Shown: positions 47,551-59,972, counted from the stretch's first letter. The stretch is DNA of 64,000 bases from Wallemia ichthyophaga EXF-994 (GCF_000400465.1 NW_008806282.1:310001-374000), one strand, 5' to 3'. Notes: a model not told the origin generated them from the sequence alone. A program made the numbers and translations.

Positions 47551-48197
47551 TCAGAGTAACATCAAGCCAATTGTAGACACAGCAGTGAGACCAAGTACGG
47601 CGTATCCAGTTTGGTAAGCGCCTTTGAGGGTTAAGACTGGGTGTATGTGTGAGTGTGTGATCAAAGTGTTTCAAGGCACACAACTCACATCTGCCGGTAT
47701 CCCATAACAAATGTCTAATGCCGTTGAGAGAGTGGAAAGAGAAGGCAGCGGCGATAGGTACCTTGACCAAAGCCTTAAGCCAGACAGGAGCAGATTGGGT
47801 GATTTCGATAAGAGACTGGCTGTCAAATCCAGCGCCAGCTAAAGGCAGGGTTACGTATCCAATAGCGAAGGCGTAGATACCCGCAGAGAGACCAACGCCA
47901 GTGACTCTGTTGGCAATAGAAGCAACCCAAGTAAGTTGTGGCTGGTAGATAGTGAAATGTGGGGAAGAAGGTCTGAGATTTCTTTGGTGGTTGAGGAGGG
48001 CGAGATTTTCTGATTCGTTGAGTTTCTGTGTGTGTATCAGCTTTGAGGGGCTCTTAAGTGTGTTGCCGAGTCTGGTGGCTGCTGCTGCTGCTACACGCTA
48101 TGAGAGTGCTAGACGCTATCAAACACCGCCACTCACGCTGCACAAACGCCCTAAGGCAGTTTGAGTTATTAGCGCGTAAACCAATTCTAGCGATCAT
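47551..48197 (-). CDS. SDH3: Succinate dehydrogenase cytochrome b subunit (SdhC)
   Basis: Membrane anchor of complex II that binds heme and ubiquinone. About 180 residues from three exons. Exon 1 (start 48197) encodes a mitochondrial presequence beginning MIARIGLRANNSNCLRAF; the intron to the next exon most likely ends at TGTAG before CAGCAGCAG to keep frame. The mature part has SPHFTIYQPQLTWVASIANR with the family's quinone-site serine and arginine, then VPIAAAFSFHSLNGIRHLLW with the heme-ligand histidine region. The last intron (near 47640-47688) leads to LTLKGAYQTGYAVLG and the third helix, ending IGLMLL. Confidence 0.92.
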
Positions 48198-48321
48198 CGA
48201 TGTAATTTGCAGAAACGTGATTGGCTCACTCTTCTTGGTATAAAATTATCTGCCATGATAACCGAGTTTCTAGGGTTGAAGGGAATACCACTGACAGGTA
48301 GATTCCCATTGAAGCGTATGG

Positions 48322-49283
48322 ATGTTGGCCACGCAGCTGTGCATGTTACCCACCAGCCAGTACTCTGGGTCTACGCGAGGTCATCGATATCATTTGAGCG
48401 TGGGCGGAATTGTAAAGTGGCTTACAACGACTCACTCTACCGCAGCTGAATGCCTCAAATGGCAGATTTATTTGCTACTCAATGGCGTCGAATTCAAACT
48501 TAAATCCACCAACGAACCAAATGGATCGCCGAATAGTGCGTGGCGGTGTTCTTAGCGTGTATAATCCCTTACACTCCCTCAGGCAGGCTTCCTGTGCTAG
48601 AACTCCCGCACACAGATGGCCAGACACCCGTCCTGCTCACCGATGACCAGATAAGGGCGTATGTCGAGGATGGTAGCTGTAATAACGTCCCAGACGAGCA
48701 CCTTCTACACACAATAGAGAAACAGCTGAGAATATCTTTCCTCACTTACCACCTATTCATACCATCCGCGTCGCTCCACTCTGCCAATCTCTACTTCCCA
48801 GCGACCACTAAACTGATATCTTTGCAACAGTCACACCACTTCAATCGCCTCAAAGCATCAGCTAGCGTTGAGATCGCAAAGGTCGTCAGCGGCAATCATG
48901 TCTTAGACCACACACACACTACTCTGACATCTTGGCTATATGCCCGCTATTTCCCCAGCGAGGAACCATACGAATGTGTGCCAGTGGATGTGGATGCTGT
49001 CGATAGGATCGCTGCGAATGCCTTATCTGAGTTATCCGCCAATCTTGCGTCGAATACGTGGATATTGGGTGGAGAGTGGGTGTAAATGGGCTATTATCGA
49101 CGCAATAAACTAACACACTCTAGCAAACCAACTTACGCAGACGCCTGTTTATTCGCCTACCTCTATCTCACTCTCTCCCTCCTCCCGCCATCCTCACACC
49201 TGCGCAAACGACTGACAGGTCACATCAACTTGACGCACTACACGCAGCGCATTGCCAGCGACTACCTCAAGGCTAGAATATAA
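48322..49283 (+). CDS. SAM37: Metaxin/Sam37-like mitochondrial outer-membrane sorting protein
   Basis: GST-fold subunit of the SAM complex, which inserts beta-barrel proteins. Exons restore RAECLKWQIYLLLNGVEFKL, the N-terminal thioredoxin-like part, and NSRLPVLELPHTDGQTPVLL, the conserved proline loop; the C-terminal helical domain holds LTSWLYARYFPSEEP. The last intron, in frame with donor GTAAAT, gives ILGGEWVKPTYADACLFAYL, the hallmark metaxin/GST motif. End YLKARI. The 5' end is the weak point: the frame is open from an ATG at 48322, but an ATG at 48256 with a short first exon is also possible. Stop is 12 bp from the UBC9 stop on the other strand. Confidence 0.8.
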
Positions 49284-49295
49284 GCCATGTATGTA

Positions 49296-50155
<860 letters not shown>

Positions 50156-50194
50156 GATTGTATTTAGTTAAGGGGTGTATTGTACAAATTATTC

Positions 50195-51617
50195 TTAGTT
50201 GTGCTTATTCATCGCAGACGTCAGCTGGTCTGTGTAGTACTCGATTTGTTCCTCCAGCGTTACCCACGTTGATTGCAACGCGTTCATTTCTTGTTCGTGG
50301 CTTAACTCCAGTTCGCGAGTCTAGGTTTGTGTGTCAGTAGCGATTTACTCAATATAGCACTCCCTCACATCCTGCTCCAACTTGGAGTTACGTTCCAGCT
50401 TCCCCTCGTACTCTTTCCGCCGTTCCGTCCTCTCAGTGGAGATAACCTCGTGCTCGCTGCGGAATGCTGCCATCTGAGCGCGAATAGCCTCACGTTTCTC
50501 TGTAGCCGTGCGCTGTGTGCGTTCGAGTCTTTCACGCGCGTTATCGACCTGTCTCGAAAGCTGTTGGAAGCGAACGGAGAGTGCGGTGTGATCTTTCTGT
50601 TTCTGATCGATCCCATCACGCAAATGAGCTGAGTGTCTATAAGCACCGTCAACTCTACCTTGCTCGACTTCTATGACGTTTAAGACAGCGATACAAGCCT
50701 GAATGTCATTGTTAAACGAGTCCATGTATTCGAGACGAATTTTGAGGTCCTTGGTGCGTTTCTCGAGCCCTGCTTCAGCTGCACGTTCGGCAGCTAGCTC
50801 GTCTCCCATATCTGCGATAGCGCGTTTTTGGCGGTCAGGCGATTGCACAAGGCGAGCGGTGGAAGTGTGACCGATTTGCTGTGCATTGTGCAACAGACTC
50901 TGATAATGCGTGATAGCCTTGTTGAGCTCCCCTTTGTGATTTTTCAGTTTATCAATCTCGCTCGCGAGGACTGTCTGGTGTTGCTTGAGGCGGGATAGTT
51001 CACTGAGGGCTTGCTCCATCTCTACGCGCGCTTGTTTCGCCTGTGGTTCATCTTGAGCGCGTTGTTCACGCAGCTGTGCAGTCGCACTGCGCAATCGCTC
51101 ATTCTCTCCAGCTAACTCACCCCGCCGCTCTTTCAACGCTTCGCTGCGCGCTGCCACACCGTCAACCGTCGCCTGTCGCTCTTGTTTGAACTTAGCAAAA
51201 TTCACAAGCGCGGATAAGATCTTGCGCGTGCGTGCGGCGTCTGGCCGCGTTAGGTCCTGCAGAGTGAAGAAATCGACCTGGGCGATCTTGGTGAGGTTGG
51301 TGACGTGCTGGTGGAACATCATAAGGGGGACAGAGTCAGCGAAGAGTTCCTGATAGCGTCACTTAGTCGATTGTCCTCGCACTGGAATAAACACCCACGG
51401 GAAATTGCATCCTGCCAAGCAAGAGCGTCTTGGGAGCCTCGAGGGACTCCGGACGTAGCCCCATGAAGTAGTCCAGACACGCCGCGTATATCATTTGTAC
51501 CACTTGCGGCGTCGGCCGGTTGATGTCGTCGGCGGAGATGCGCAGGTTGAAGTACTGGGGATCGCAGAGACACTGGACAAGCTCAGTGACCTTGAAGGCA
51601 GGCAGAACTACAGACAT
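50195..51617 (-). CDS. NUF2: Kinetochore protein Nuf2 (Ndc80 complex)
   Basis: Microtubule-binding subunit of the Ndc80 complex at outer kinetochores. Start MSVVLPAFKVTELVQCLCDP; the calponin-homology-like head includes LRISADDINRPTPQVVQMIY. A 46-nt intron (near 51350-51395) restores FPELFADSVPLMMFHQHVTN, and FTLQDLTRPDAARTRKILSA is the conserved end of the head. The rest is coiled coil rich in E/Q/K/R. A second intron after LEQD leads to a final exon with LQSTWVTLEEQIEYYTDQLT and a stop at 50195. About 440 residues, typical of fungal Nuf2. Two MluI-type boxes lie 52-65 bp upstream. Confidence 0.93.
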
Positions 51618-51668
51618 TTGGTTTGCTGGATTCAATTTTTAATTTCTTATCGTCGTCGTCCTGGTGCA

Positions 51669-51682
51669 ACGCGTCGACGCGT
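51669..51682. promoter_or_regulatory. Pair of MCB (MluI) boxes upstream of NUF2
   Basis: Two ACGCGT hexamers, 51669-51674 and 51677-51682, spaced by 2 bp and sitting 52-65 bp before the NUF2 ATG. ACGCGT is the MBF (Mbp1/Swi6-type) site that drives G1/S transcription in fungi. A further GCGCG follows at 51689. Tandem close spacing and location before a kinetochore gene support function. Confidence 0.6.
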
Positions 51683-51938
51683 CGACGAGCGCGTTTAGGG
51701 GCGACAACGACGACGACGACGAATAAAAATAAAAATCACAGCCACAGAGACACACGGACATCACCGGCACAGCACTCCCAATGCGCCACTCCCCGCTACA
51801 GCTGGTAATGCACCCACACACTCAGCGGGACCACTCCGTCTTCCACAACATTGCGCCACGGGCGTATCACCTAACCTGAGGTAGAATATCGGTCAATGTT
51901 GAGGAGGTGTTTGTAAGGCCCTTGGAACCACGGCGTGG

Positions 51939-52657
51939 CTACGCACGTTCCCAGTCTCCCTATGCACCAGATGCACCAGACACACCACTCAACGACCACA
52001 TCTACACGCTGGGATGTGTTGGCTTTAAGTAGCACGCACACCAAGTTGCCAGTAGCGTATTCCTCCTTCTTGGAGTGTTTCTCCGCCGCTCTGAAGTCTC
52101 TGGTTCCCGCGTGTGGTCCCCGTCTTAACTGATGGTTTAGCTGTGGCCATGGAGTGCCTGGCAGGAGCTCTGGAGTGCTTGTCTGGGCGATAGTTTCCTT
52201 AGTCGGTGGTGTTAGTCTGCCGTCGCTGAGTTTGGTACTCGCATCACTAAATTGCCTCTGGAGCTGTCGCAGTCATCGGCTGTTGCTACGGTGCTTGGTG
52301 CGGTGCTCCTCTCAACGACAGCGCTGGACACGTCTCACTCGTGTAGAGTTTCGTACTCGCCTTCTCCCAGCAGAGAGCTGTTCACGAGTCGAGCACCTAT
52401 CACGCAACGCCCACGCTTGCTCGTGGCTCTGTCACGTAGCGCTGCTCAATGAGGTTGCTATTTGCAGGCAACAATGATAATCGGGTGGTGATGTTATTCA
52501 CGGGCAGTCCCCGTACTGCTGGAAGGTGCTGCGTTGGTGTGTCTGTCTCTCTCGCTGGAGTAGCTTCCTGCGTGCACCTTCCCCCCTCTTGTCTGTTAAG
52601 TACTAATCCCTGCACACAACTTGGTCTTACTAACTCTACTAGCGCGGTATCTAACAT
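51939..52657 (-). CDS. Unassigned spliced gene
   Basis: Coding-like sequence between PBN1 and NUF2, same strand. Start MLDTALVE at 52657; a GTTAGT-ACAG intron leads to a polar stretch (TPTQHLPAVRGLPVNNITTR, then LIEQRYVTEPRAS). In-phase introns connect LSAGRRRVRNSTR to LQRQFSDASTKLSDGRLTPP and on to ETIAQTSTPELLPGTPWPQL and GTRDFRAAEKHSKKEEYATG. The last intron most plausibly gives NLGDWERA with a stop at 51939; an alternative frame continues to 51871. About 190 residues, no recognised domain, rich in Thr/Pro/Arg, probably disordered and possibly nuclear. Bases 51618-51938 between it and NUF2 hold the NUF2 promoter. Confidence 0.45.
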
Positions 52658-52691
52658 AAATATCTGCTACACGATGCAATTCATCCTTATT

Positions 52692-53240
52692 TCATTCGTT
52701 TTTCGCGTGCCCCCGTCTAAACAGGCAGCTGAGTATATACACGAATCCAGCCAGCGTGATTGCAGTGGTGGTGGCTGCGACCACAAATCTATGGTTACTG
52801 GATCCGGTGGGTATGTATACAGTAGAGGTGTCTTGTGTGCTTTGCGTGCTTGGTGTGCCCATGCAAGAATGGAACGTGCTAACCAGAGTACTCTCACTAA
52901 CGCCTGCGCGCTGTTTGAGGAGCGGGTATCTCGCGTGCACAGGCAGGGTGATAGACTGGCCATAGAGTTGTAATCTCAGTATAGTGTCTTGATTCGAAGC
53001 AACTTGCGGTATTTCAACGTCTGTGTCCCCCTCCACCAATTCAACAATCTCAGTAGCCCTATCCAGTCTAGAAATCTCATCCCAATCGACGTACAAACTC
53101 GATGGCAGTGTGAGTGTACTACAGTCCTCCTTCCCGCTGCCATCCAGCGTAACTTTAAAATGCATTGACTGGGCTGGATATATCTTCATCGTTGTTGTAA
53201 TGCCACCACCAAAATCAATTTCAATCATCGGCGCTGGCAT
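52692..53240 (-). CDS. PBN1: Pbn1/PIG-X subunit of GPI mannosyltransferase I
   Basis: Small ER membrane partner of PIG-M/Gpi14. The frame reads MPAPMIEIDFGGGITTTMKI at the start, LTLPSSLYVDWDEISRLDR in the middle, and LYGQSITLPVHARYPLL, the PIG-X hallmark of a luminal beta domain ending in LPVHxRY. It finishes with one membrane helix (TTTAITLAGFVYILSCLF) and a basic tail. The frame remains open upstream to 53504, but that part is antisense to HEM14 and unlike PIG-X, so I place the start at 53240 (53228 is an alternative). Either start lies inside the first codons of HEM14 on the other strand. About 180 residues, short for the family. Confidence 0.7.
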   Translation of the reverse strand: MPAPMIEIDFGGGITTTMKIYPAQSMHFKVTLDGSGKEDCSTLTLPSSLYVDWDEISRLDRATEIVELVEGDTDVEIPQVASNQDTILRLQLYGQSITLPVHARYPLLKQRAGVSESTLVSTFHSCMGTPSTQSTQDTSTVYIPTGSSNHRFVVAATTTAITLAGFVYILSCLFRRGHAKNE

Positions 53241-54726
53241 TTCTGGGCTCACCGCTGCATACCACGCCACGCGGCTATTCCCCGGCACAGCCATCCATCT
53301 ATTCGAACAGAGTGATAGATTGGGCGGGTGGATAGACAGCCAGCGTATTGATCTCGGCAGCCACGGCAGTGCGCTGGTGGAAAGTGGACCGCGCACACTA
53401 CGGCCGAGTGGCGTAGGCGGAGCGCTCCTGCTTGACCTGATCGACAAGCTACATCTAGAGAAAGAGCTGCTGACGTCCTCCAAAACCTCATCAGCAGCTC
53501 GCAACCGCTACATATACCACCCCGACAACTTGAACCGGCTTCCGTCGTCGCTGCTCGCCATCCCCGGTGCCTTACTCAGGCACAAGACATTGCGCTCTAT
53601 TCCGCGCGCTATCTGGAATGACCTCACCACACCACCCCAGCAGCAGCAGCACGACGAGCACGACGAAAGCGTCGACTCCTTCTTCCGGCGCCGCTTCGGG
53701 GATAGAATCGCAGACGACATCGCTAGTGCGGTAATACACGGCATATACGCAGCCGACAGTCGACAACTATCTCTCCGCTTCGCCTTCCCGCTGCTGCACA
53801 AGCTCGAGCAGCGCGCTGGATCGGTGGTCCGCGGTGCGTTTAGAGGTGTCGGTGTGGATGCGCGCGAGAAGGCGCTAGAGGAGGACATACGCAGTGCTAT
53901 CTCTCCCTCACTCACTCACGCCATGCAAAATGCGAGTATTTTTGCCTTCAAAGAGGGCATTGCGCAGCTAGTGACTTCGCTAGAAGGGGCACTGCAGCAC
54001 AGCAACGTCGCTATACACACGTCGACAGCTGTGGACCGTATCAGCCGACACAAGGACGCCTATACCGTCCATACCCAGACAGGGCTCGCCGTGGAGAGTA
54101 CCCACCTCATCTCATCCGTCCCCCTACCCGCTCTAGGCATGCAGGGAAATGTGAGTGAAAGCGAGAGCTATAGCGACAGTGTACACCACCTACACCGTCC
54201 AGACGTAACAGTCGTGACACTCGTGTATCCCCGCACCCCGCTGCCGATAAATGGTTTCGGGTATCTCATACCGCGCTCGACGCCCGCTGCGAGCAACCCA
54301 CACGGAGCGCTGGGTGTAGTGATCGATTCGGATGCCATGCCGCAGCAGGATCCAGCGCCACTGACAAAGCTCACCGTCATGCTAGGCGGGCCGCATGGAC
54401 TGCGGACAGAGGATACCGCCCAGCTGCGCCAGATGGCCGTCGACACCGTCACTAGACAGCTCTCCGCGCATTTACACTCCCCGATTGCCTCTACGGTTTG
54501 CGTGCAGCGCGCTTGTATTCCTACTTACCCCCCAGGCCATCTGTCCGCTCTGCAGTCACTCCATCACTCCCTCCTCAGCCACCACCACGGCCGTCTAGCT
54601 GTCATTGGTAGCCCCTACACCGGCATCGCAGTCGGAGATTGCGTTCGAAGCGCTTGGGAGGTCGTGCAAACGCTCAACTCTACAGGCACTGCTACCGGTC
54701 TCGAGCGTTTCCAGAATGCAGTTTAA
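53200..54726 (+). CDS. HEM14: Protoporphyrinogen oxidase
   Basis: FAD enzyme oxidising protoporphyrinogen IX to protoporphyrin IX, penultimate step of heme synthesis, mitochondrial inner membrane. Single exon, 508 residues, starting MPPPKSISIIGAGISGLTAA, with the dinucleotide-binding GAGISGLTAAYH and the LFEQSDRLGGW motif at the N-terminus. Later landmarks are SGPRTLRP, VIHGIYAADSRQLSLRFAFP and the C-terminal FAD motif GIAVGDCVRSAWEVVQ. Lack of introns over 1.5 kb is unusual for this window. A frame is open upstream to 53023, but the ATG at 53200 matches the family. Convergent with STT4, stops 57 bp apart. Confidence 0.95.
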   Translation: MPPPKSISIIGAGISGLTAAYHATRLFPGTAIHLFEQSDRLGGWIDSQRIDLGSHGSALVESGPRTLRPSGVGGALLLDLIDKLHLEKELLTSSKTSSAARNRYIYHPDNLNRLPSSLLAIPGALLRHKTLRSIPRAIWNDLTTPPQQQQHDEHDESVDSFFRRRFGDRIADDIASAVIHGIYAADSRQLSLRFAFPLLHKLEQRAGSVVRGAFRGVGVDAREKALEEDIRSAISPSLTHAMQNASIFAFKEGIAQLVTSLEGALQHSNVAIHTSTAVDRISRHKDAYTVHTQTGLAVESTHLISSVPLPALGMQGNVSESESYSDSVHHLHRPDVTVVTLVYPRTPLPINGFGYLIPRSTPAASNPHGALGVVIDSDAMPQQDPAPLTKLTVMLGGPHGLRTEDTAQLRQMAVDTVTRQLSAHLHSPIASTVCVQRACIPTYPPGHLSALQSLHHSLLSHHHGRLAVIGSPYTGIAVGDCVRSAWEVVQTLNSTGTATGLERFQNAV

Positions 54727-54783
54727 AGGGTGAAATTGGAATATATTTTCATGTTGATAACAATCTTCTACCTAATACATAAA

Positions 54784-57700
54784 TCATAACGCATATGGGA
54801 TATCATTCGTTATCCTCTGAAACTCGTCGTATGCAATTGAGCGCGAGTTCTCGTGTGCGTTCCTGATGACGCCGAGCATATACGTCGACGCAGCGCGGTC
54901 GTCCAAATGCAACATAAACCTCTCTCTCAGCCTGTATATTGTTCCCTCGCCCTTGAAAGAAGGCAACTCAGTACCGAGCATCAGTTTGACGACGTTGACG
55001 ATCTCGTGTGCGTAGATTCTAGCTGCGATGAAGCCCTTGATAATTAGCTCCTGGAACATCTTGTATCCATCACTATCTCTTCCACCCATAACTGTCACCA
55101 TCTCATGACTCAGTTTGAACGAGTTGGGCTCGAATTTTATCCCACCCGGTCCTATGTCGAACAGGAACCCAAAGTCAATGTGCACAATATGGCCCTCCCC
55201 GTCTATCATTATATTCCCGTTGTGGCGGTCCTTTACTTGGAGTATGTAGCAAATGAGCGAATACGCTGCCATCGATCTGATAAAGTTCAGTCTGCTCTTC
55301 TGGTACGCGAGGCTCTCTTTCGAACCGAAAGTCTGCAAGAAATATATAGCCAGATCATTCACCTTAGCTCTACCCATTTCATCTCTAGATGTAGCATTAG
55401 GGACGACGTCAATAACGCCGCACTGCGTGTATGTTAGTGAGGTACATGACAACGAAAGCAACCTACTCCCGGTCCAGTCGCAGTAACGCGGTACGGATTC
55501 AGATACAGTGCTATCCCCGCACTCGAGAAGATGGTCTTGAAAATAGCGATAGCCTGCAACGCAAGAACGTCCTGTCTGCAATCATCTCCCACTTTGAATA
55601 TAGCTGCCTGCCATTTTTCAAGCACCTGCTTCTTTTCCTCCTGCTCCGTGTCGAGAATCCCATCCGGCGACTGTAAATTGACGAACTCCTTGCGCACCTT
55701 GAACGTTGCCATGAAGGGCGCCTTGGCATGACTCTGCAGCGGCCTGCCTGACACCTTGTCGATGTCGACGACTACCCCGTCAGGGTTGCTGGGCAGGTAG
55801 ACGCCTGGATCTACATCTATCCGTTGCATCTCCTCGTCGATTTTGCTCTGCGGGTGGTGTGGGTATGAGTATGAGTATTGGCGAGGTGACAGTATCCCCC
55901 ACTAACCTTTTTCTCTGGCTTGCTCTTTTTCACGAACGGCTTCAATTTACCGGATATCGAAGTAACCGAGTCGAAGAAGGAGAACTCGCGTTCGAAGAAT
56001 TCCTTAGCATCGCCCGATAGCGAAGACACTATCATGTTGATCATCCTCTCGAGTAGCGGTTTCATAGGATCCTCCAACTCCCCGTTATCGTCTCTGTGCG
56101 TGTTAGCTTTCATGTTCCAGATGATCTGGTGGCAGAAGAGTTGGGAGATTTTTGCAGTCTCGAAGATGAATCTCTCTACATAACCCAGTTTATCGTCGCG
56201 CAAAGCCTGCACGATCTGGGGGACGTAGAAGAAAGTGAGATCGACCGAGTGGTGTTCGAGACACTTCATAGCGTACTGCAGCACGATACTGTGATTTCTA
56301 TACTCTGGTTGGAAATACGTTAGTGCGACAGAGGGCGATACTGGTGCCCAGAAGTTGAGGAGGCGCAGCGAAGAAGGTGAGACTTCATGCACACCGCCAT
56401 CCAATAAATACTCCAGACTCTCTGACACGTTTACGAAGCAATTAGTGTGTTTCCTTGTCAGTTTTTTCACCTCGCGCGAGATAGTTGGGGACTTGAATCG
56501 ACTGGCGAGACCCATTAGCAGCTCAGGTGAATGCGACCAGGCCGTGTGGACGTGTCTGTGCCACTCAAATTCAGTTATGGTAGTGCCCTGTATGAGTGTA
56601 GGAAGGTATCCACCTCTGTCGGACTCATTGAGTGGGTCGAGCCACACTTTCAGCTTGCTTATTTCGTTGTCAAGCAACAACTCGAGCAACTTCATTTTGT
56701 TGTTGTGCGTGCTGTTGCTGTGCGACTGTATCCTACCATCCGTTTTGACATTGTGCAAAAACATCTCCAGACACTGCATATCTGACTTGAGCTGCAGTTT
56801 ATTACCACCGAAGCACCATTGCGGCTTGAGATCGAACCACGCTAGGGCGCAGTGCAGCGTCGACTCCCGCATCATCGCCTCGGATGTCTCGTCTAAGGAC
56901 GACGACTTGAGCAGTCTGAATGCCGTGTTGAGGATAGTGAAACGCACCTCACGAGATAGTGGATGTCTGCTCATCAGCCCTGACTGCATAGACCGATGGA
57001 GACATTTCGAAACTGTGACGATAGCAATTGGATCATTCGACTCGACTGTGGTGAGAAGACCGTTGATGAGGTGAATAACATAGAGGTGTGGCAGAAATGT
57101 CTTTTTGATCGATATGCAGTGGCTGTTGAGCTCCTCCTCATTCGACGGCGAGTACTCAATGCCCGCGTGGAAAGGATCCATCTCTGAAGGGGAGAAGAGC
57201 CCCTTGCGCGCTTTGATAGTACCGAGCCACTGGCTAGAGATTTCCATAATAATCTTGGTCTGGAAATCGACGCGCTCATGGAATAGCCATGTCCACACCT
57301 CGAGCGCGATGGAGATAGAGTCGCCAGTGAACACTTGGAACGGGACCGATACGAGAAAATGTAACAGTTCAAAATCGAGCTTATTTGATGCTATTAGTAT
57401 TCCTGCACATCTCCACAATAGTCGCTTCAGGTCGGGCAGTGTGAGGTCGCACTCCTTATTGTATATCCCATAGAGCAAGTCTTGCGTCTGTTTCTTCAAC
57501 CTGCGCACATCCTCTTTGGATATCTCGTTGTCTGGGATCTTGTGCATTTCGTTTACGCCTGAGGGTTGCTTGTCGTTAGATTGACACATGCGTATATCCT
57601 CACTCACCCTTCTTCAAAGCCAACCTAACGCCAGTGATCTCACCGTTGGTTTTACAGCGCAGACCGAAGCGATTAGCGAAAGCACCGGCCAGATCCTCGT

Positions 57701-59954
57701 CGAGCTGGGATTTGGACGCGAGGTGGGAGTCATTAGGTGGTATTTTGAGTGAATATCTGAGCGCGAGAGAAGCACCATAATGTGTCGGCGAAGCCTCGTT
57801 AGTTTCGTCGAGGTATGACTGGTGGCGTTGTTAGTGAAGAGGCAGGTGGGTAGATGAGCAGAGTGAAACACGCACGCTCAGTGTAGAATTCAGCTCGAGG
57901 TTAGATCCAGGAAGAGCAGAGACGATCCACCTGTCGAGTGCGCGACTCAGTCTTTCCACCAGCCCGTTCTTCACCGCGGAGCTATCGGGCAGATCGATCT
58001 GGAAAGCAGCGAGAGACGAAGCGTAGTTGAATCTGAAAGAGTATTCAAATTCCATGTGATTAGCGCATGACTGGTGTAGCAGGCTGAGTAACTCGAGGAC
58101 AGTGTAGATGACGACGCTTTTTGACACCAGATCCGGTATGGCGGTAAGCACTCTGTCAGCGAAGCGGAATGCAATAGTGCGCACTATTTCTAACCTGTGG
58201 CACGACGCTATAAGAAGCGCTTTGATGTGCTCTAACAACCGCAAGTCGATTGATTGCACCTTAGACTGTGCGATCCATTCGCTGATAAAGGTGTGCGTGA
58301 GGAGGTCCGAGATGCCCTTAAGGCACTCGGTGGAAGACGCATCACTGAAAATATCCCCATCTAGGTACGCAAGTAGTGTCGATGGGCGACAGTGAGCGCA
58401 GCGGATGCCCTCCAGCTTGTAGAGCGTAATGAGCAACACTACTTGGTCAGATGAGAGATAGCGTATGTCGCCTGCATTCCTAGGGAGTATTGTGGTGAGA
58501 AAGGCGCGTTTTTCGTTGATTGCACTGTGTGCGGTGATGTCTGCCTGTGTGAAGACAAGCGCGGGTGATTTGAGAGCTATTTCGTGTAGTGCATTGCTGT
58601 CTGGTAGAGACTGTGTAGCTACTATGATCCAGAACTTGCGAAGCTTGGCTGATATACTGTCGCTTTCAGCGTGATTGTCATCATCACGCATCAGAATGGC
58701 AATTACATCGACATATTCACCGAGAGATACCTTATTCGAGTTGTTCTGGCTGGCCTGGATGAAGAGCTTTAAATAGTGCTCAAGGACAGCTGATGAAAGG
58801 TATTTGTCAGAGAGGGACTGTTTAGCCATAGCTTTCTGTGCATTGAACGAGTCGTCGAGATGGGCAATTGCCTTGGCAATCTCGATAAAAGTGGAATGAG
58901 GGGTGATTGGAGCGAGGGCTATGAGATGATGGGCAATATCGGCCGACTTAGGATAGGTATCTAAGTTTTGGAGGAAGATGGAAGTGGAGAGGTTGGTGAT
59001 TTGGGATCTGTTGAGTTGTAGAGTGAGGTGGGTGATGAGTGCGGTGGTAGAGAAGGAGAGGTGGTTTAAGAGTGTGTGGATGGTTGACACTAGGAGAGCA
59101 TCATCACCTGAAAATTTGAAAAGAGTGAGCAAACAACGGGAAAGAGAGGCGATGATGGCGTCGTTGTGGGTTGTACTGTGTAGAATATACTCCTTTAGAT
59201 GGTCGAGCGTATCACTAATGTCAACTTTGTTGTTTTGGGTTAGAATAGTGAGACTATCGATGAGGTGGAGTGTGTTGGTATTGAGGTGGGTTGTAAGATA
59301 CTCGCACCAATCAGATTTACAGTGAGAGAGGATGAAAGAGAGGGTGGAGAGATAGAGAGCATCAATATCAGCGTGCTCCTTGTACTTGATAGAAGATTCA
59401 ATGTGAACTTTGTAGAAAAATTGAACGTGTTTGTCGAGGATTTCGGGGATTGGGTGGGATAGAAGGTTTTCAAGGTCATTAAACCCAATAGCGCTAATTA
59501 AAACGCGTAATAAGAAGGCAGAGTCTGATCTAAATGGCTTGTGTGCTCTTATCAAGTTATCTAGATTCCAATTGAAGTATTGTAGATGAGGGTATGTGAG
59601 TGGAGTGATTGAGGCATTCTCAATGAGGAAATCGAGCAAACGATCTGCAACGGATCTACCCACGTCATCTTTGGGGATTTGGGTTAAACGGTTAAGAATA
59701 GCGTTGCAGAGATGAACATGATCTTGGTAGATGTAAAGCTGATCAAATAAATCATCCACTGAGTTGTTAATTGAGTTGTAAATCAGATTGAAATCTAGCC
59801 ATTGATAACTCAGTTTGTTCTCCGTAGATGGCTTATAATCCACCAAATCACCAACATCTCCTAGTTCCTTTAAAATCAATAGATTTAAATTGTTTTCAAT
59901 TCTAACTTATAATCAGTCTAACGCCCTCTTAACCAACAACACCCACCTCGACAT
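54784..59954 (-). CDS. STT4: Phosphatidylinositol 4-kinase type III alpha (Stt4)
   Basis: Makes PI4P at the plasma membrane. About 1,630 residues, somewhat shorter than yeast Stt4. Exon 1 is 8 nt (ATG TCG AG, 59947-59954); after a 43-nt-scale intron the protein continues MSRIENNLNLLILKELGDVG. A long alpha-solenoid follows (57.6-59.9 kb). The PIK helical domain is in the 55.9-57.6 kb exon (FWAPVSPSVALTYF, then VLQYAMKCLEHHSVDL and YVPQIVQALRDDKLGYVERF). The kinase domain has VGDDCRQDVLALQAIAIF, the catalytic loop KDRHNGNIMID, the DFG-containing HIDFGFLFDIGPGG, and ends at FQRITNDIPYAL. Head-to-head with NAK1. Confidence 0.94.
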
Positions 59955-59972
59955 CGCCGTTATTCTCCAACG
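59955..59972. promoter_or_regulatory. 18-bp gap between divergent STT4 and NAK1 start codons
   Basis: Only 18 bp separate the two ATGs, so no separate promoter fits between them. The 5' untranslated regions must be extremely short or overlap antisense, with promoter elements inside the neighbouring coding exons or STT4 intron 1. Confidence 0.7.

Noticed and set aside
52154..52973. Plus-strand frames with Cys/Ser/Leu-rich composition
   Set aside because: They are antisense to the PBN1 and unassigned minus-strand exons and show no domain.
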